Positions 1 through 9,396 of a stretch of DNA of 64,000 nucleotides are shown here, in pieces. Location: assembly GCA_029209985.1 (NCBI GenBank), contig JARGNZ010000009.1, forward strand, positions 1 to 64,000, read 5' to 3'. Source of the DNA: Parvibaculaceae bacterium. GTDB lineage: Bacteria > Pseudomonadota > Alphaproteobacteria > Parvibaculales > Parvibaculaceae. Both the position numbers and the translations under genes were made by a program. The notes below the pieces were generated by a model. The model ran no database searches. It saw nothing but the letters and a program-made list of their open reading frames with translations, and was not told the origin of the DNA. Positions within the stretch are counted from its first letter, which is position 1. Every line of letters starts with the position of its first letter.

Positions 1-21
1 CACCTGAGCGCATATGCGTGC

Positions 22-1107
22 TTACATTAACGCATCAACCTTTATCTCTTTGCTGTCGGTGGGCAGGGAGATAAAGGTGCCATCTTCCCCGAGTGTAATG
101 TCGCCCTCAAATGCGTCGTCAGTGCCTTCCAAGTAAACCTGCTCAAGCAGGCCAATCGGAAGCGGCGGCACAATGTGGTAATAAAGCAAATGCCCTACAC
201 CCGCCTCTTGCGCAGCTTCAGCAGCTTCTACTGGAGAGGCGTGATAGTTGGTGATATCCCACATAATTTTTTCTAGGTTTTTCCGGCCTGCCTTTTTGGC
301 GCCAGCTTGCATAATGCCCACGAGCTTTCTGGATAAGGCTTCGTGCACCAACAGGTCTGCACCTTTTGCCTGATCAATAAGCGTTTGGTTTTTCAGAGTA
401 TCGCCACTGATGAAAACACTGCGCCCTCCGTAGAAAACCCCATAGCCAACGGCTGGATGAATTGGGTCATGCTGCACCCGGAAGGCGATGATTTTAACCG
501 TATCATCTTCCAAAACAGTCACCGAGTGTCCTGCTGGGGGCACCGCAAAGGGCACAGCGCGTGACCCCGCCCCGCTTGGCGGAGTGGCCGCTTCCCCATG
601 ATGGGCAATCCGGTACGAGAAGTCTTGGGCGTAGGCACTGTTAAAGCCGTTGACCACCTGCTCCACTCCCTCAGGTCCATGCACGATAAGCGGCACCTCA
701 TTGGCAACGCTTGCCCAATGCTGCATCGCTAATTCACCTAAGCCATCAATATGGTCAGAGTGGAAATGAGTGAGGAAAAGCCCCTCAACCTCCCCGGTGG
801 GTAAGCGCATCATTTGCAAATTACGGGCGGCATTGTTTCCGGCATCAAAGACAAAGAGGCGCTTGCCTGCAACGACGGCCACACAAGGCCCTGAGCGATT
901 GGCAGAACCCAGCGGACCACCAGCCCCACACAAGGCAACGTGTAAACCATCTTCCAACTCATCAAGCTGGCTGGATTGCATGTTGCGATCGATCATGGGC
1001 TTCATGAGAGCCACACCGATTTGAGGGCCAAAAAAGACCACAGCCAGGGTGCCTAAAACGCCAACGAGAGCGATAAGAGCGACGAGAATAGCCAAAAACT
1101 TACGCAT
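22..1107 (-). CDS. Membrane-anchored metallo-beta-lactamase-fold hydrolase
   Basis: A 361-residue protein of the metallo-beta-lactamase superfamily, closest in pattern to RNase Z/arylsulfatase-like members. A hydrophobic segment at about residues 5-30 suggests an N-terminal membrane anchor or uncleaved signal, so the catalytic domain probably sits in the periplasm. The zinc motif THFHSDH lies near residue 115, followed by a glycine-rich strand and the later ISGDT and YYH elements expected to complete the metal site. The substrate cannot be read from sequence. It is divergent from the DUF3604 gene and ends close to the window edge. Family call is secure; RNase activity is unlikely for an exported protein. 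Confidence 0.85.
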   Translation of the reverse strand: MRKFLAILVALIALVGVLGTLAVVFFGPQIGVALMKPMIDRNMQSSQLDELEDGLHVALCGAGGPLGSANRSGPCVAVVAGKRLFVFDAGNNAARNLQMMRLPTGEVEGLFLTHFHSDHIDGLGELAMQHWASVANEVPLIVHGPEGVEQVVNGFNSAYAQDFSYRIAHHGEAATPPSGAGSRAVPFAVPPAGHSVTVLEDDTVKIIAFRVQHDPIHPAVGYGVFYGGRSVFISGDTLKNQTLIDQAKGADLLVHEALSRKLVGIMQAGAKKAGRKNLEKIMWDITNYHASPVEAAEAAQEAGVGHLLYYHIVPPLPIGLLEQVYLEGTDDAFEGDITLGEDGTFISLPTDSKEIKVDALM

Positions 1108-1165
1108 GTTTCCCCATTTCCTAAAATCATCGGTCCAAAACCGTCAAATGAATGCCTTGCAACAA

Positions 1166-1194
1166 ATCTAATGTTTGACATTACTTCAAGTCAA
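1166..1194 (-). promoter_or_regulatory. Candidate sigma70-type promoter for the MBL-fold gene
   Basis: On the minus strand TTGACT and TTAGAT are separated by 17 bases, about 60 bases upstream of the hydrolase start. The same stretch holds an inverted TTGAC/GTCAA pair (1175-1194) and a plus-strand TTGACA facing the DUF3604 gene, so the divergent promoters may overlap. Assigned by eye only. Confidence 0.4.
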
Positions 1195-1258
1195 GTTAGT
1201 TTTGCACGTAGCGAGAATACAGGACGCCTTAAGGGGCGGTAATTGAGGGGTTGAGACG

Positions 1259-3544
1259 ATGGCGCTTGGGAAGATGACAAAGATAATTGGGGGCGGCCTC
1301 GCCGTTGCAGTTGTCGTGGTCGGTGGGTATGCGTTGAGTTGGAGCTTGGGCCTCATCGGTCAGGTGCCAACGCAAGGGGCCATCACGCAGTCGCCTATGC
1401 CTGAAAGCGATGTGCTGGCGCGCCAAAGTCGGCGGCTGACCAGTGCGAAAAACATTGGGGTGCCTCAGCCTAAGCAAGTTCTGTTTGGGGATTTCCATGT
1501 GCATACGACGTATTCCGCAGACGCCTTTTTGTGGGCGCTGCCCATGAATGGTGGCAACGGTGTGCACCCCATTGGGGAAGCGTGTGACTTTGCGCGGTTC
1601 TGTTCAAACCTCGACTTTTGGTCCATTAATGATCACGCTGAATCGATGACGAAACGTCGCTGGGATGAAACCCGTGCCTCCATGCGCCAATGCCAGGCGG
1701 TATCTGGGGAAGGGCCTACGGCAGATATGTTCTCTTTCTTAGGTTTTGAATGGACGCAGGTAGGGGCAACCCCAGCCCAGCATTACGGCCACAAAAATGT
1801 TGTGTTTCAAGACCTCGCAGATGACGCAGTGTCGGCGCGTCCCATCGCCTCTTCCGGTGCGGCCTTCGACGCGCTGCGCAAATCATTTCCCACATTCCCT
1901 GCGGCCATCACTTTAGTGGAGGGCACAAAGGCACCTGCCTACGCTGACATGAATGCATTCCTGGGAGAAATTCGTGCGTCCCATGTGTGCGATCCTTCCA
2001 TCCCCTCCAACGAATTGCCGCTTGATTGTGTGGAAGTTGCGGCCAACCCTGGAGAGCTTTTGGCGCGTCTTGAACAGCAGGGCCTAGATCCGCTGGTTAT
2101 TCCCCACGGTTCCACATGGGGCTTTTACACGCCCACAGGCACAAGCTGGGATAAGCAGCTTAAAGCGGACATGCGACCAGAGCGCATGAATGCCATCGAG
2201 ATTTATTCAGGACACGGAAACTCTGAAGAATATCGCTCTTGGCGCTCGGTCGGTGTGCGTGAAACAGATGGGTCATACTTTTGTCCTGAGCCCTCTGAAA
2301 ACTACACGCCGGGGTGCTGGCGGGCGGGTGAAATCATCGAAGAGCGGTGCTTGGCGACAGGTGTTGGCGCGGCTGAATGTAGCGCCCGCGCAGTCGATGC
2401 CCGCCAGATTGCGTCTGAAATGTCAGTGGCCTTTCATACCGGTGTTCAAGGGGTGCAAGCCGAAGATTGGTTGGATGCAGGTCAATGTGTCGATTGTTTC
2501 CTACCGGCCTTTAATTATCGCCCGATGACCTCAATGCAATACGGCCTTGCCATTTCCAACTTTGATGAAGGCTTGGATAAACCACGGCGCTTTAACTGGG
2601 GCGTGATTGCATCCTCCGATACCCACCGTGCCCGTCCCGGCACAGGCTTTAAAGAATATCAACGAACCGTCAGTACCGAAGCCGGGGGCGCCCGTAATGA
2701 AGGATGGCGCAGGCGGTTGTTCGGTGCGCAGCAAGAGCGGACCCCTAACTTTCAAGGGCGCACCCGTGAAGAGCTGACAAGAGTAAGCGGCTTTCAGTTG
2801 ACCGAAATGGAACGTCAATCTTCTTTCTGGCAAACAGGCGGATTGGCGGCAGTTCACGCGGAGGGCCGCAGCCGGAAAGCCATTTGGGATGCGTTCCAAC
2901 GCAAAGAAGTTTTTGCAACATCTGGTCCTAAAATGTTGCTGTGGTTTGATCTCGTAAACGCAGGAGATGGCACGCAGGTAGAACCAATGGGCGCAAGTGT
3001 GGAACAAGAACGGGCGCCAACCTTCTCTGTGCGGGCAACTGGCTCTTTCAAACAAAAACCCGGATGCCCAGAATTTGCCACTGAAGGCTTAGGGGCAGAC
3101 AAAATTGCATCTATTTGTGGGGGAGAATGCGACAACCCGTCTGACGTGCGCCATATGATTAAACGCATTGAAATAGTGCGGATACGCCCTCAAACAACAC
3201 CGGGGGAAAATGTTGATGACCTCATCGATGATGCCTTTATTACGCATACGTGTGAGCCGTCACCGGATGGATGCGCTTTTGAGTTTCAAGACCCAGACTA
3301 CGAAACCTTGGGGCGCGATACCCTCTATTATGCGCGTGCCGTACAAGAATCCACACCCACCATTAACGCAGACCCGATGCAATGTGAGCGTGATGGAGAT
3401 GGCAATTGCATTAAAGTGAACTTGTGTCATGGGGATTATCGAACAGATAAAAACGAAGACTGTTTGGCCCCTGCCGAACACCGCGCATGGTCGTCGCCGA
3501 TATACCTCACCTATAAGTCAACCCAGCAAGCAGCCGCGCAATAA
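1259..3544 (+). CDS. Exported DUF3604 family protein (PHP-like metallohydrolase candidate)
   Basis: A 761-residue protein matching the DUF3604 family. An N-terminal hydrophobic segment (about residues 8-34) indicates export or anchoring. The domain starts with DFHVHTTYS and continues with NDHAE, PHGSTWG and SSDTHRARPG, the spaced His/Asp pattern expected of a PHP-type metal site, so a metal-dependent hydrolase or phosphoesterase is a reasonable inference; no substrate is established here. Many cysteines occur in pairs, fitting disulfides in a periplasmic protein. GAGGGG precedes the ATG by about 10 bases. It leads a same-strand cassette with a foldase and a HupE-like permease, separated from them by a terminator-like hairpin. 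Confidence 0.85.
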   Translation: MALGKMTKIIGGGLAVAVVVVGGYALSWSLGLIGQVPTQGAITQSPMPESDVLARQSRRLTSAKNIGVPQPKQVLFGDFHVHTTYSADAFLWALPMNGGNGVHPIGEACDFARFCSNLDFWSINDHAESMTKRRWDETRASMRQCQAVSGEGPTADMFSFLGFEWTQVGATPAQHYGHKNVVFQDLADDAVSARPIASSGAAFDALRKSFPTFPAAITLVEGTKAPAYADMNAFLGEIRASHVCDPSIPSNELPLDCVEVAANPGELLARLEQQGLDPLVIPHGSTWGFYTPTGTSWDKQLKADMRPERMNAIEIYSGHGNSEEYRSWRSVGVRETDGSYFCPEPSENYTPGCWRAGEIIEERCLATGVGAAECSARAVDARQIASEMSVAFHTGVQGVQAEDWLDAGQCVDCFLPAFNYRPMTSMQYGLAISNFDEGLDKPRRFNWGVIASSDTHRARPGTGFKEYQRTVSTEAGGARNEGWRRRLFGAQQERTPNFQGRTREELTRVSGFQLTEMERQSSFWQTGGLAAVHAEGRSRKAIWDAFQRKEVFATSGPKMLLWFDLVNAGDGTQVEPMGASVEQERAPTFSVRATGSFKQKPGCPEFATEGLGADKIASICGGECDNPSDVRHMIKRIEIVRIRPQTTPGENVDDLIDDAFITHTCEPSPDGCAFEFQDPDYETLGRDTLYYARAVQESTPTINADPMQCERDGDGNCIKVNLCHGDYRTDKNEDCLAPAEHRAWSSPIYLTYKSTQQAAAQ

Positions 3545-3570
3545 GCGGGCAGGTCGCAGGCATTGAGGAG

Positions 3571-3597
3571 CGGGCATCTCAAGGGGTGCCCCTTTTC
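3571..3597 (+). terminator. Probable intrinsic terminator after the DUF3604 gene
   Basis: GGGCATC and GGTGCCC form a short GC-rich stem followed by CTTTTC, 27 bases beyond the DUF3604 stop. The next gene begins less than 50 bases later, so partial read-through is possible. Confidence 0.55.
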
Positions 3598-3643
3598 ATG
3601 AATGTGGTAACACTAGAGTATGAGTGGAAGAGGAGTAGAGAGA

Positions 3644-4519
3644 ATGACGAAAGCAGATGAGGCTCAGCCTGCTGTTGTGGTGAATGAGCGCTGGGTGATC
3701 CTGGTCGCGGGGTTGGGTTTAGTGCTTGCTATTTGGTCTGCGTTAGGTTCCCCCTTGCCAAGGTTTGAAGAGGGAGAGGTGGCCATCGCCTATGTAAATG
3801 ATGTTCCCATCACTCAAGAAGAATATGCCAGAGCACTGGAGGCCATTCGGGCCGACGCCACCCATACGTTAACCCAAAAGGATAAGCAGCGGGCGCTAGA
3901 TGTGTTGGTGCGCGAGGAGTTGCTTGTGCAGCGGGCAGAACAAATGGGCATTGTCAAAACCGATCGCGCCATTCGCAAAGCCATTGTTGACGCGATGATG
4001 ATTTCCATTCGAACCGAAGAACGCGCAGCAGAGCCAACCGATGCGGAGCTCACAGAATTTTTAGCCAAAGCACCGGGCCTTTTTCAAAAGCCCGCCGCCT
4101 TGGTATTGGTGGCCGCACGGGCACCAACGCCTGATGCAGCAACCGCATTGGAAAACGCATTACGTGCGGACACGCCGTTTGAAGAAGCGGTAGAGGGGGC
4201 AGGGGCAGAGATATTGCCATTGCCTGAGGGCGCGCTGGCTTTGAGCAAAGTGCAAGACTACTTAGGTCCCACATTAACCGCGCGTGTTGCGATACAAAAG
4301 GCAGGCGACATCGTGGGGCCCGTGCAAAGTCCAAATGGCAGCTATTTTGTGTGGGTGTTAGCGCGAGAAGAAAGTGCGCCGAAAAGTTTTGAAGAGATGC
4401 GGCCCGTGTTGGCGCAGGAATGGCGCCGTCGGCGCGAAGTCGAGGCGGTACTTGCTTATTTTGCGCGACTAAAAAAGGCAGCTTCAATCGAGGTGATCGA
4501 CGAGGCCCTTCATGATTAG
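3644..4519 (+). CDS. Membrane-anchored parvulin/SurA-like peptidyl-prolyl isomerase
   Basis: About 291 residues. A transmembrane segment (roughly residues 17-34) is followed by a SurA-type N-terminal helical domain beginning near YVNDVPITQEEYARAL, then a PpiC-like C-terminal domain (about residues 140-260) and a charged helix. Such proteins assist folding of exported proteins in the periplasm. I chose the ATG at 3644 because AGGAG lies 8 bases upstream; an in-frame ATG at 3620 lacks a comparable site. The gene overlaps the following permease gene by 8 bases, implying coupling. The parvulin active-site residues are not clearly conserved, so it may act as a chaperone rather than an isomerase. 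Confidence 0.8.
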   Translation: MTKADEAQPAVVVNERWVILVAGLGLVLAIWSALGSPLPRFEEGEVAIAYVNDVPITQEEYARALEAIRADATHTLTQKDKQRALDVLVREELLVQRAEQMGIVKTDRAIRKAIVDAMMISIRTEERAAEPTDAELTEFLAKAPGLFQKPAALVLVAARAPTPDAATALENALRADTPFEEAVEGAGAEILPLPEGALALSKVQDYLGPTLTARVAIQKAGDIVGPVQSPNGSYFVWVLAREESAPKSFEEMRPVLAQEWRRRREVEAVLAYFARLKKAASIEVIDEALHD

Positions 4520-5723
4520 GACGCTCTATCTCATTTTATTTTCAGTCTGCATGTGGGTGGGTACGACAACAGAAGGCTTGGCGCACACAAAAAGCCTAGC
4601 TTTTTCGAAGTGGGAAATTTCAGGCACACAGCTTGTTGGCATTTACACGGTTGATGCGCGTCGCGCGACGTACCTCTATGCACTCGGTGACAAAGAGGTG
4701 GCGCTTCCTGCGCGGACCGCGCTGCATTTGAGCCGCTTTGTGCAAGTGGTACAGCAAGGAAATGTTTGTGACGCCGCAGCGCCAAAAGAGTTGCGGGCCT
4801 CTCCAGAATATATGCGCGTGGAATTGTCATACGACTGCCCCGAACCAATCGACGATGTGCCGGTCACAGTGGAGCTGGGCGCCTTCTTCCCCATTTCTGC
4901 AACCCATATCCATATCGCGCGGGTACAGGAGGGAAGCGCAGAGCGTGAAGTCGTTTTGAACAGCGCGGTTCGATTTTTCAGTTTGGGGCAAGGGGTGCAG
5001 CAAGCGGGCACCTTTGTATCCTTCGCCATCATGGGTGCAGAACATGTTTTGGGGGGCTTCGACCATTTAGCCTTTTTGGCTGCACTGCTTTTGTTGTGCG
5101 GTGCAGGCCGCCAAATCATAATAACCGTGACCGGCTTCACGCTGGGTCATTCCGTAACCATTGCGTTAGTCACCTTGGGCGTCTTGTCGCCCGCAAGCGG
5201 GGCCGTTGAAGCGATGATCGGTTTTTCCATTACCTTTGCCGCCTTTGAGGTGCTTTGGAAACAACGCCCCCCAAGTCTGCTGTTCGCCCTGAGTTTGGGG
5301 CTGGCGACACTCATATTAATCCCGTTCACACAGAGCGTCCCGCCTGCTGTGTTGGTTGGATTGGCATTATTTGTTGTGGGCATGGCCATTCATGCCGCAC
5401 GCGTGTCCCCTCAAACCGCCTCGGCATTCTTAAATCGAATGCCCCTCATCCTTGCAACGACCTTTGGTCTGGTCCATGGGGCTGGCTTTGCCGGGGCCTT
5501 GTTAGACCTCAACTTGCCGACTGAACGGCTCGTGACGGCCTTGGTCGGTTTTAACCTAGGCGTAGAGCTGGGACAGTTGGCTTTGGTGGCCCCCGTCGCA
5601 TTTTTTGCGTTAAAATTTGGGGGGCGATTGGCCGGGATTGCGCCAACTTTGAAGGGTGTGGCCTCCTTATCCCTTGTTTTTATTGGAATTTTTTGGTTTG
5701 TTGCCCGCACGTTGGGCGCGTAA
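4512..5723 (+). CDS. HupE/UreJ-family membrane protein with periplasmic N-terminal domain
   Basis: A 403-residue protein with a signal peptide (residues 1-24), a soluble domain of about 140 residues, and then seven or so membrane segments typical of the HupE/UreJ_2 family. The characteristic AEHVLGGFDHLAFL stretch and GFTLGHSVT motif carry His/Asp residues that bind metal in related nickel or cobalt permeases. In this family the large N-terminal domain is common in marine bacteria and the transported ion is unknown. No hydrogenase or urease gene is nearby, so the neighbouring DUF3604 protein and foldase are the likelier functional partners. Confidence 0.85.
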   Translation: MIRTLYLILFSVCMWVGTTTEGLAHTKSLAFSKWEISGTQLVGIYTVDARRATYLYALGDKEVALPARTALHLSRFVQVVQQGNVCDAAAPKELRASPEYMRVELSYDCPEPIDDVPVTVELGAFFPISATHIHIARVQEGSAEREVVLNSAVRFFSLGQGVQQAGTFVSFAIMGAEHVLGGFDHLAFLAALLLLCGAGRQIIITVTGFTLGHSVTIALVTLGVLSPASGAVEAMIGFSITFAAFEVLWKQRPPSLLFALSLGLATLILIPFTQSVPPAVLVGLALFVVGMAIHAARVSPQTASAFLNRMPLILATTFGLVHGAGFAGALLDLNLPTERLVTALVGFNLGVELGQLALVAPVAFFALKFGGRLAGIAPTLKGVASLSLVFIGIFWFVARTLGA

Positions 5724-5766
5724 TCGACCAAAAGGAAAACGTCCTGACGATGCGAAATTTATTTGA

Positions 5767-5797
5767 CTTCCCTTACGTAACCTACCGTATAGGGAAG
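5767..5797. promoter_or_regulatory. Inverted repeat in the thiolase promoter region
   Basis: CTTCCCTTACG and CGTATAGGGAAG form an imperfect dyad (one-base offset) with an 8-base centre. A TTGACT (5763-5768) overlaps its left arm and TATAGG (5788-5793) lies inside its right arm. This arrangement fits a repressor operator over the promoter; the regulator is unknown. Confidence 0.45.
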
Positions 5798-5836
5798 CCT
5801 GAAAACCTATAAATTAAAGCGAACAGGGAGATACCC

Positions 5837-7006
5837 ATGGCAGAAGCCTATATTGTTGCCGCCGCCCGTACAGCCGGTGGTCGTCGTGATGGTCAACTGA
5901 AAGGCTGGCACCCAGCTGATATGGCTGGTCAAGTGCTGAACGCATTGATCGACAAAACAGCAATTGACCCCGCAGCGGTTGAAGATGTGATCATGGGGTG
6001 TGTGGGCCAAGCTGGTGAACAGTCAAACAACATTGCCCGTAATGCAGTGCTGTCTTCTAAGTTGCCAGAAAGCGTTCCCGCCACGTCTGTAGACCGTCAG
6101 TGCGGTTCTTCTCAGCAATCAATGCACTTCGCAGCGCAGGCTGTTATGTCGGGTGTGATGGATTGCGTTATCGCAGCTGGTGTGGAAAGCATGAGCCGTG
6201 TACCAATGGGTCTGCCTGCGGTTTTGCCAATGAAAAACGGCTTTGGCGTACCAACTGGTGAAGCCATGGGAGAACGCTATCCGGGCATAAAATTCAGCCA
6301 ATTCACAGGCGCTGAAATGATGGCCAAGAAATATGGCCTGTCTAAAGACACCCTTGATGAATTTGCTTACAACAGCCACCGTAAAGCGATTGCAGCAACG
6401 GAAGCAGGCGCGTTCAACAATGAGATCGTACCGCTCGAAGTCACCACCGACGAAGGCACAAGCATGCACACCGTTGATGAGGGCATTCGCTTCAACGCCA
6501 GCATTGAAGGCATTAAAGGTGTGAAATTGTTGGTTGAAGGCGGCGCGTTGACAGCGGCAAGCTCAAGCCAAATTTGCGATGGCGCATCTGGCGTGATGAT
6601 CGTCAGTGAGCAATTCTTGAAAGACCACAACCTCACCCCATTGGCACGTGTGCATCACATGACTGTCATCGGTGGCGATCCTGTGATCATGCTCGAAGCA
6701 CCGATCCCAGCAACCGAAAAAGCACTTGCGAAAGCCGCGATGAAAATCGACGACATCGACCTGTTCGAAGTCAACGAAGCATTTGCTTCTGTGCCAGCAG
6801 CTTGGTTGAAAGAAACCGGTGCGGACCCAGAGCGTCTCAACGTCAATGGCGGCGCTATTGCATTAGGTCACCCACTGGGTGGATCAGGTACAAAGCTGAT
6901 GGCGACATTGGTGCATGCCCTTAAAAATCGCAACAAGCGCTATGGTTTGCAAACCATGTGTGAAGGTGGCGGTTTGGCCAATGTGACGATCGTTGAAGCC
7001 CTGTAA
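5837..7006 (+). CDS. Acetyl-CoA C-acyltransferase (thiolase)
   Basis: A 389-residue thiolase. The acylated cysteine lies in VDRQCGSSQQS (Cys89), the catalytic His in GGAIALGHPLGGSG (about His345) and the second cysteine in MCEGGGLAN (about Cys375), so all active-site elements are present. It catalyses thiolytic cleavage or condensation of acyl-CoA. The sequence does not separate a beta-oxidation 3-ketoacyl-CoA thiolase from a biosynthetic acetoacetyl-CoA thiolase, and no hydratase/dehydrogenase partner is adjacent. AGGGAG precedes the ATG. It stands alone between an upstream dyad and a strong terminator. Confidence 0.93.
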   Translation: MAEAYIVAAARTAGGRRDGQLKGWHPADMAGQVLNALIDKTAIDPAAVEDVIMGCVGQAGEQSNNIARNAVLSSKLPESVPATSVDRQCGSSQQSMHFAAQAVMSGVMDCVIAAGVESMSRVPMGLPAVLPMKNGFGVPTGEAMGERYPGIKFSQFTGAEMMAKKYGLSKDTLDEFAYNSHRKAIAATEAGAFNNEIVPLEVTTDEGTSMHTVDEGIRFNASIEGIKGVKLLVEGGALTAASSSQICDGASGVMIVSEQFLKDHNLTPLARVHHMTVIGGDPVIMLEAPIPATEKALAKAAMKIDDIDLFEVNEAFASVPAAWLKETGADPERLNVNGGAIALGHPLGGSGTKLMATLVHALKNRNKRYGLQTMCEGGGLANVTIVEAL

Positions 7007-7030
7007 GATTTGATCGTTTTAAGTGCTTTT

Positions 7031-7059
7031 AAGGCGGTACCTCCGGGTGCCGCCTTTTT
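7031..7059 (+). terminator. Intrinsic terminator after the thiolase gene
   Basis: AAGGCGGTACC pairs with GGGTGCCGCCTT around a TCC-type loop and is followed by a run of T. The stem is about 11 pairs including one wobble. Confidence 0.9.
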
Positions 7060-7164
7060 GCGTCTCCGATGGATTGCCCTTGGGCAAATTTAGCGTAGAC
7101 TAAGCAATATCGACGTGATCGATAAAATAATAAGAATGAAACATACCGACCGACCGGAAGCTAA

Positions 7165-7911
7165 ATGAGCAAACAAGTAGCACTTTTCGCGACATGCATT
7201 GTCAATACAATGCGTCCACGTGTGGGTTTCGCAGCGCTGAAGTTATTGGAAGATGCTGGTTATGATGTAGCCGTGCCTGAAAATCAAACCTGTTGCGGCC
7301 AACCAAACTTTAATAGCGGCGACCGGGAGGGCACGCGCCAAATGGCGCGTCATTTCCTCAAAACCTTTAAGGACTATGATTATGTCGTCGTGCCTTCAGG
7401 GTCATGCGGGGGCATGGTGCATAAGCATTATCCCGAATTGTTTGACCCTTCCGAAGAAGAACACGCACCTTTGAGCGCACTTGCAGGCCGAACGTACGAG
7501 CTGATGTCATTCCTTACCGGTATTGCTGGCGTGGAAAAGGTATCAGCAAGTTGTAATCGCAAAGTGACCTATCACGACAGCTGCGCAGGATTGCGGGAGC
7601 TTAAAGTCAAACAACAGCCGCGTGATTTATTGAACACGGTGGAGGGTCTTGAGCTTGTTGAAATGAAGGAACCAGAAGTGTGCTGCGGATTCGGCGGCCT
7701 TTTCTGTGTTAAATATTCCGACATTTCAGGCGACATGGTTGAGAAGAAAGCAGACGACGTTGTCACCACAGGGGCCGACCTCGTTGCCATGGGCGATGTG
7801 GGCTGCTTGCTGAATGTTGAAGGGCGGCTCAACCGTCGCGGTGAAAAAATTGAAGCCGTGCATGTGGCAGAGGTGCTTGCGGGCATGGTTCCAGACCGGG
7901 GAGAGGGCTAA
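7165..7911 (+). CDS. lutA: Lactate utilization protein A-like Fe-S oxidoreductase subunit
   Basis: A 248-residue LutA/LldE-type protein with two cysteine-rich CCG domains: TCCGQPNFNSG near residue 43 and VCCGFGGLF near residue 172. In LutABC systems this subunit works with an iron-sulfur flavin-independent complex that oxidises L-lactate to pyruvate at the cytoplasmic membrane. It begins a compact operon, with the next start only 3 bases after its stop. The CCG domains are also found in glycolate oxidase and heterodisulfide reductase subunits, but the lutB and lutC neighbours settle the assignment. Confidence 0.9.
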   Translation: MSKQVALFATCIVNTMRPRVGFAALKLLEDAGYDVAVPENQTCCGQPNFNSGDREGTRQMARHFLKTFKDYDYVVVPSGSCGGMVHKHYPELFDPSEEEHAPLSALAGRTYELMSFLTGIAGVEKVSASCNRKVTYHDSCAGLRELKVKQQPRDLLNTVEGLELVEMKEPEVCCGFGGLFCVKYSDISGDMVEKKADDVVTTGADLVAMGDVGCLLNVEGRLNRRGEKIEAVHVAEVLAGMVPDRGEG

Positions 7912-7914
7912 GTC

Positions 7915-9396
7915 ATGCAGATAACCTCCGACCAGTTCCACGAAAAATCAGCCGAAGCTTTGCAAGATGAAAGTCTAGCCGGTGCTTTATTTGTGTTGGG
8001 AAAAATGTTTCCGCTTATGCGCGAAACAGTTGCGGGCCAATTGCCCGAGTTTGAAGCCCTGCGCGACCGCGCCCGCGATATCCGCAATCATGCCCTCGAC
8101 CACTTGCCAGACTATCTCGACGCATTTGAGAAAAAGGTCATCGCCAATGGTGGCCGTGTGCACTGGGCACGCACTGGGGCAGAAGCAAACCGCATCGTTG
8201 CAAAATTATGCAAAGAAGCCGATGCCCGACAGGTCATCAAATCCAAGTCCATGGTGACCGAAGAACTTGAATTGAATGACCACCTCGAAGCCGAAGGTCT
8301 CACAGTGACTGAAACGGATTTGGGTGAATACATCATTCAACTGCGCAAAGAAAAACCATTTCATATTGTCGGCCCTGCCTTGCACCTGAGCGCGGGCCAA
8401 GTATCTGACACCTTTTACGAGGCGCACCAAGAACATGGCCGAAGCGAGAAAGTAGAAGATAAAGCCAAGCTGGTTGAAGAAGCCCGTATTGTCTTGCGCG
8501 AACGGTTCAAGAATGCCGACGTGGGCATCACCGGTGCTAATTTTTTAGTGGCCGAAACCGGACAAATTGCCTTGGTGACAAATGAGGGAAATGCGGACCT
8601 GACGGCCACGTTGCCCAAACGCCATATTGTTGTGACGGGCATTGAAAAAGTGGTGCCGACGTTGGATGACTTAGGCGTATTGCTACGCTTGCTCCCCCGT
8701 TCTGCGACTGGCCAAGAAACATCGAACTATGTTTCTTTATACACCGGCCCCCGCCAAGACGGCGATGGAGACGGTCCGGGGAGCTTTGATATTGTGTTGG
8801 TCGATAATGGCCGCTCCAACATGCTGGATTCACCCGTTAAAGAAATGCTGCGCTGTATCCGTTGCGGTGCCTGCCTCAACTCGTGTCCCATTTATGGCGC
8901 CGTTGGAGGGCAAGCCTACGGGTCTGTGTATTCCGGTCCCATGGGTTCGGTATGGACGCCTGCGCTTACCAGCGTTTCCCAAGCGGGCAACTTGCCAAAT
9001 GCCTCTACCTTTTGTGGGAAGTGCGAAGAAGTGTGCCCGGTCCGTATTCCGTTGCCCAAGCTGATGCGCCACTGGCGAGAAAAAGAGTTTGAACAACATC
9101 TTTCGCCGACAACCGCCCGGTGGGGACTGGGCGTGTGGACATGGTTGGCGCGCCATCCACGAAGCTACCGGCTTTTTGTCCGCCTGGGTTTGATTGGCAT
9201 GAATGTGATGGCCCCGGCCCCAAGTCAAAAGGGCCGTTGGATTGCAAAGCTACCCTTCATCGCGTCTGGTTGGACTGAGAGCAGAAATTTATCGGCACCA
9301 TCAGGGGGCAGTTTTCTGACCCAATATAAACAAGCGCAAAAGGCTGCATTGGAAAAAACTGGGCACCCTTCAAAGACAGAAGGAGCCAGTAAATGA
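7915..9396 (+). CDS. lutB: Lactate utilization protein B-like iron-sulfur protein
   Basis: A 493-residue LutB/LldF-type protein. The N-terminal two thirds is the LUD domain; two 4Fe-4S motifs follow at CIRCGACLNSCP (about residue 317) and CGKCEEVCP (about residue 366), and the C-terminal region is the usual DUF3390-like tail. It should transfer electrons from lactate toward the respiratory chain together with LutA and LutC. The stop overlaps the lutC start by 4 bases, indicating translational coupling. Length is normal and no key cysteine is missing. Confidence 0.93.
   Translation: MQITSDQFHEKSAEALQDESLAGALFVLGKMFPLMRETVAGQLPEFEALRDRARDIRNHALDHLPDYLDAFEKKVIANGGRVHWARTGAEANRIVAKLCKEADARQVIKSKSMVTEELELNDHLEAEGLTVTETDLGEYIIQLRKEKPFHIVGPALHLSAGQVSDTFYEAHQEHGRSEKVEDKAKLVEEARIVLRERFKNADVGITGANFLVAETGQIALVTNEGNADLTATLPKRHIVVTGIEKVVPTLDDLGVLLRLLPRSATGQETSNYVSLYTGPRQDGDGDGPGSFDIVLVDNGRSNMLDSPVKEMLRCIRCGACLNSCPIYGAVGGQAYGSVYSGPMGSVWTPALTSVSQAGNLPNASTFCGKCEEVCPVRIPLPKLMRHWREKEFEQHLSPTTARWGLGVWTWLARHPRSYRLFVRLGLIGMNVMAPAPSQKGRWIAKLPFIASGWTESRNLSAPSGGSFLTQYKQAQKAALEKTGHPSKTEGASK

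Noticed and set aside
2531-3055. Open frame antisense to the DUF3604 gene
   Set aside because: Low-complexity, Cys/Phe-rich shadow translation inside a well-supported gene.
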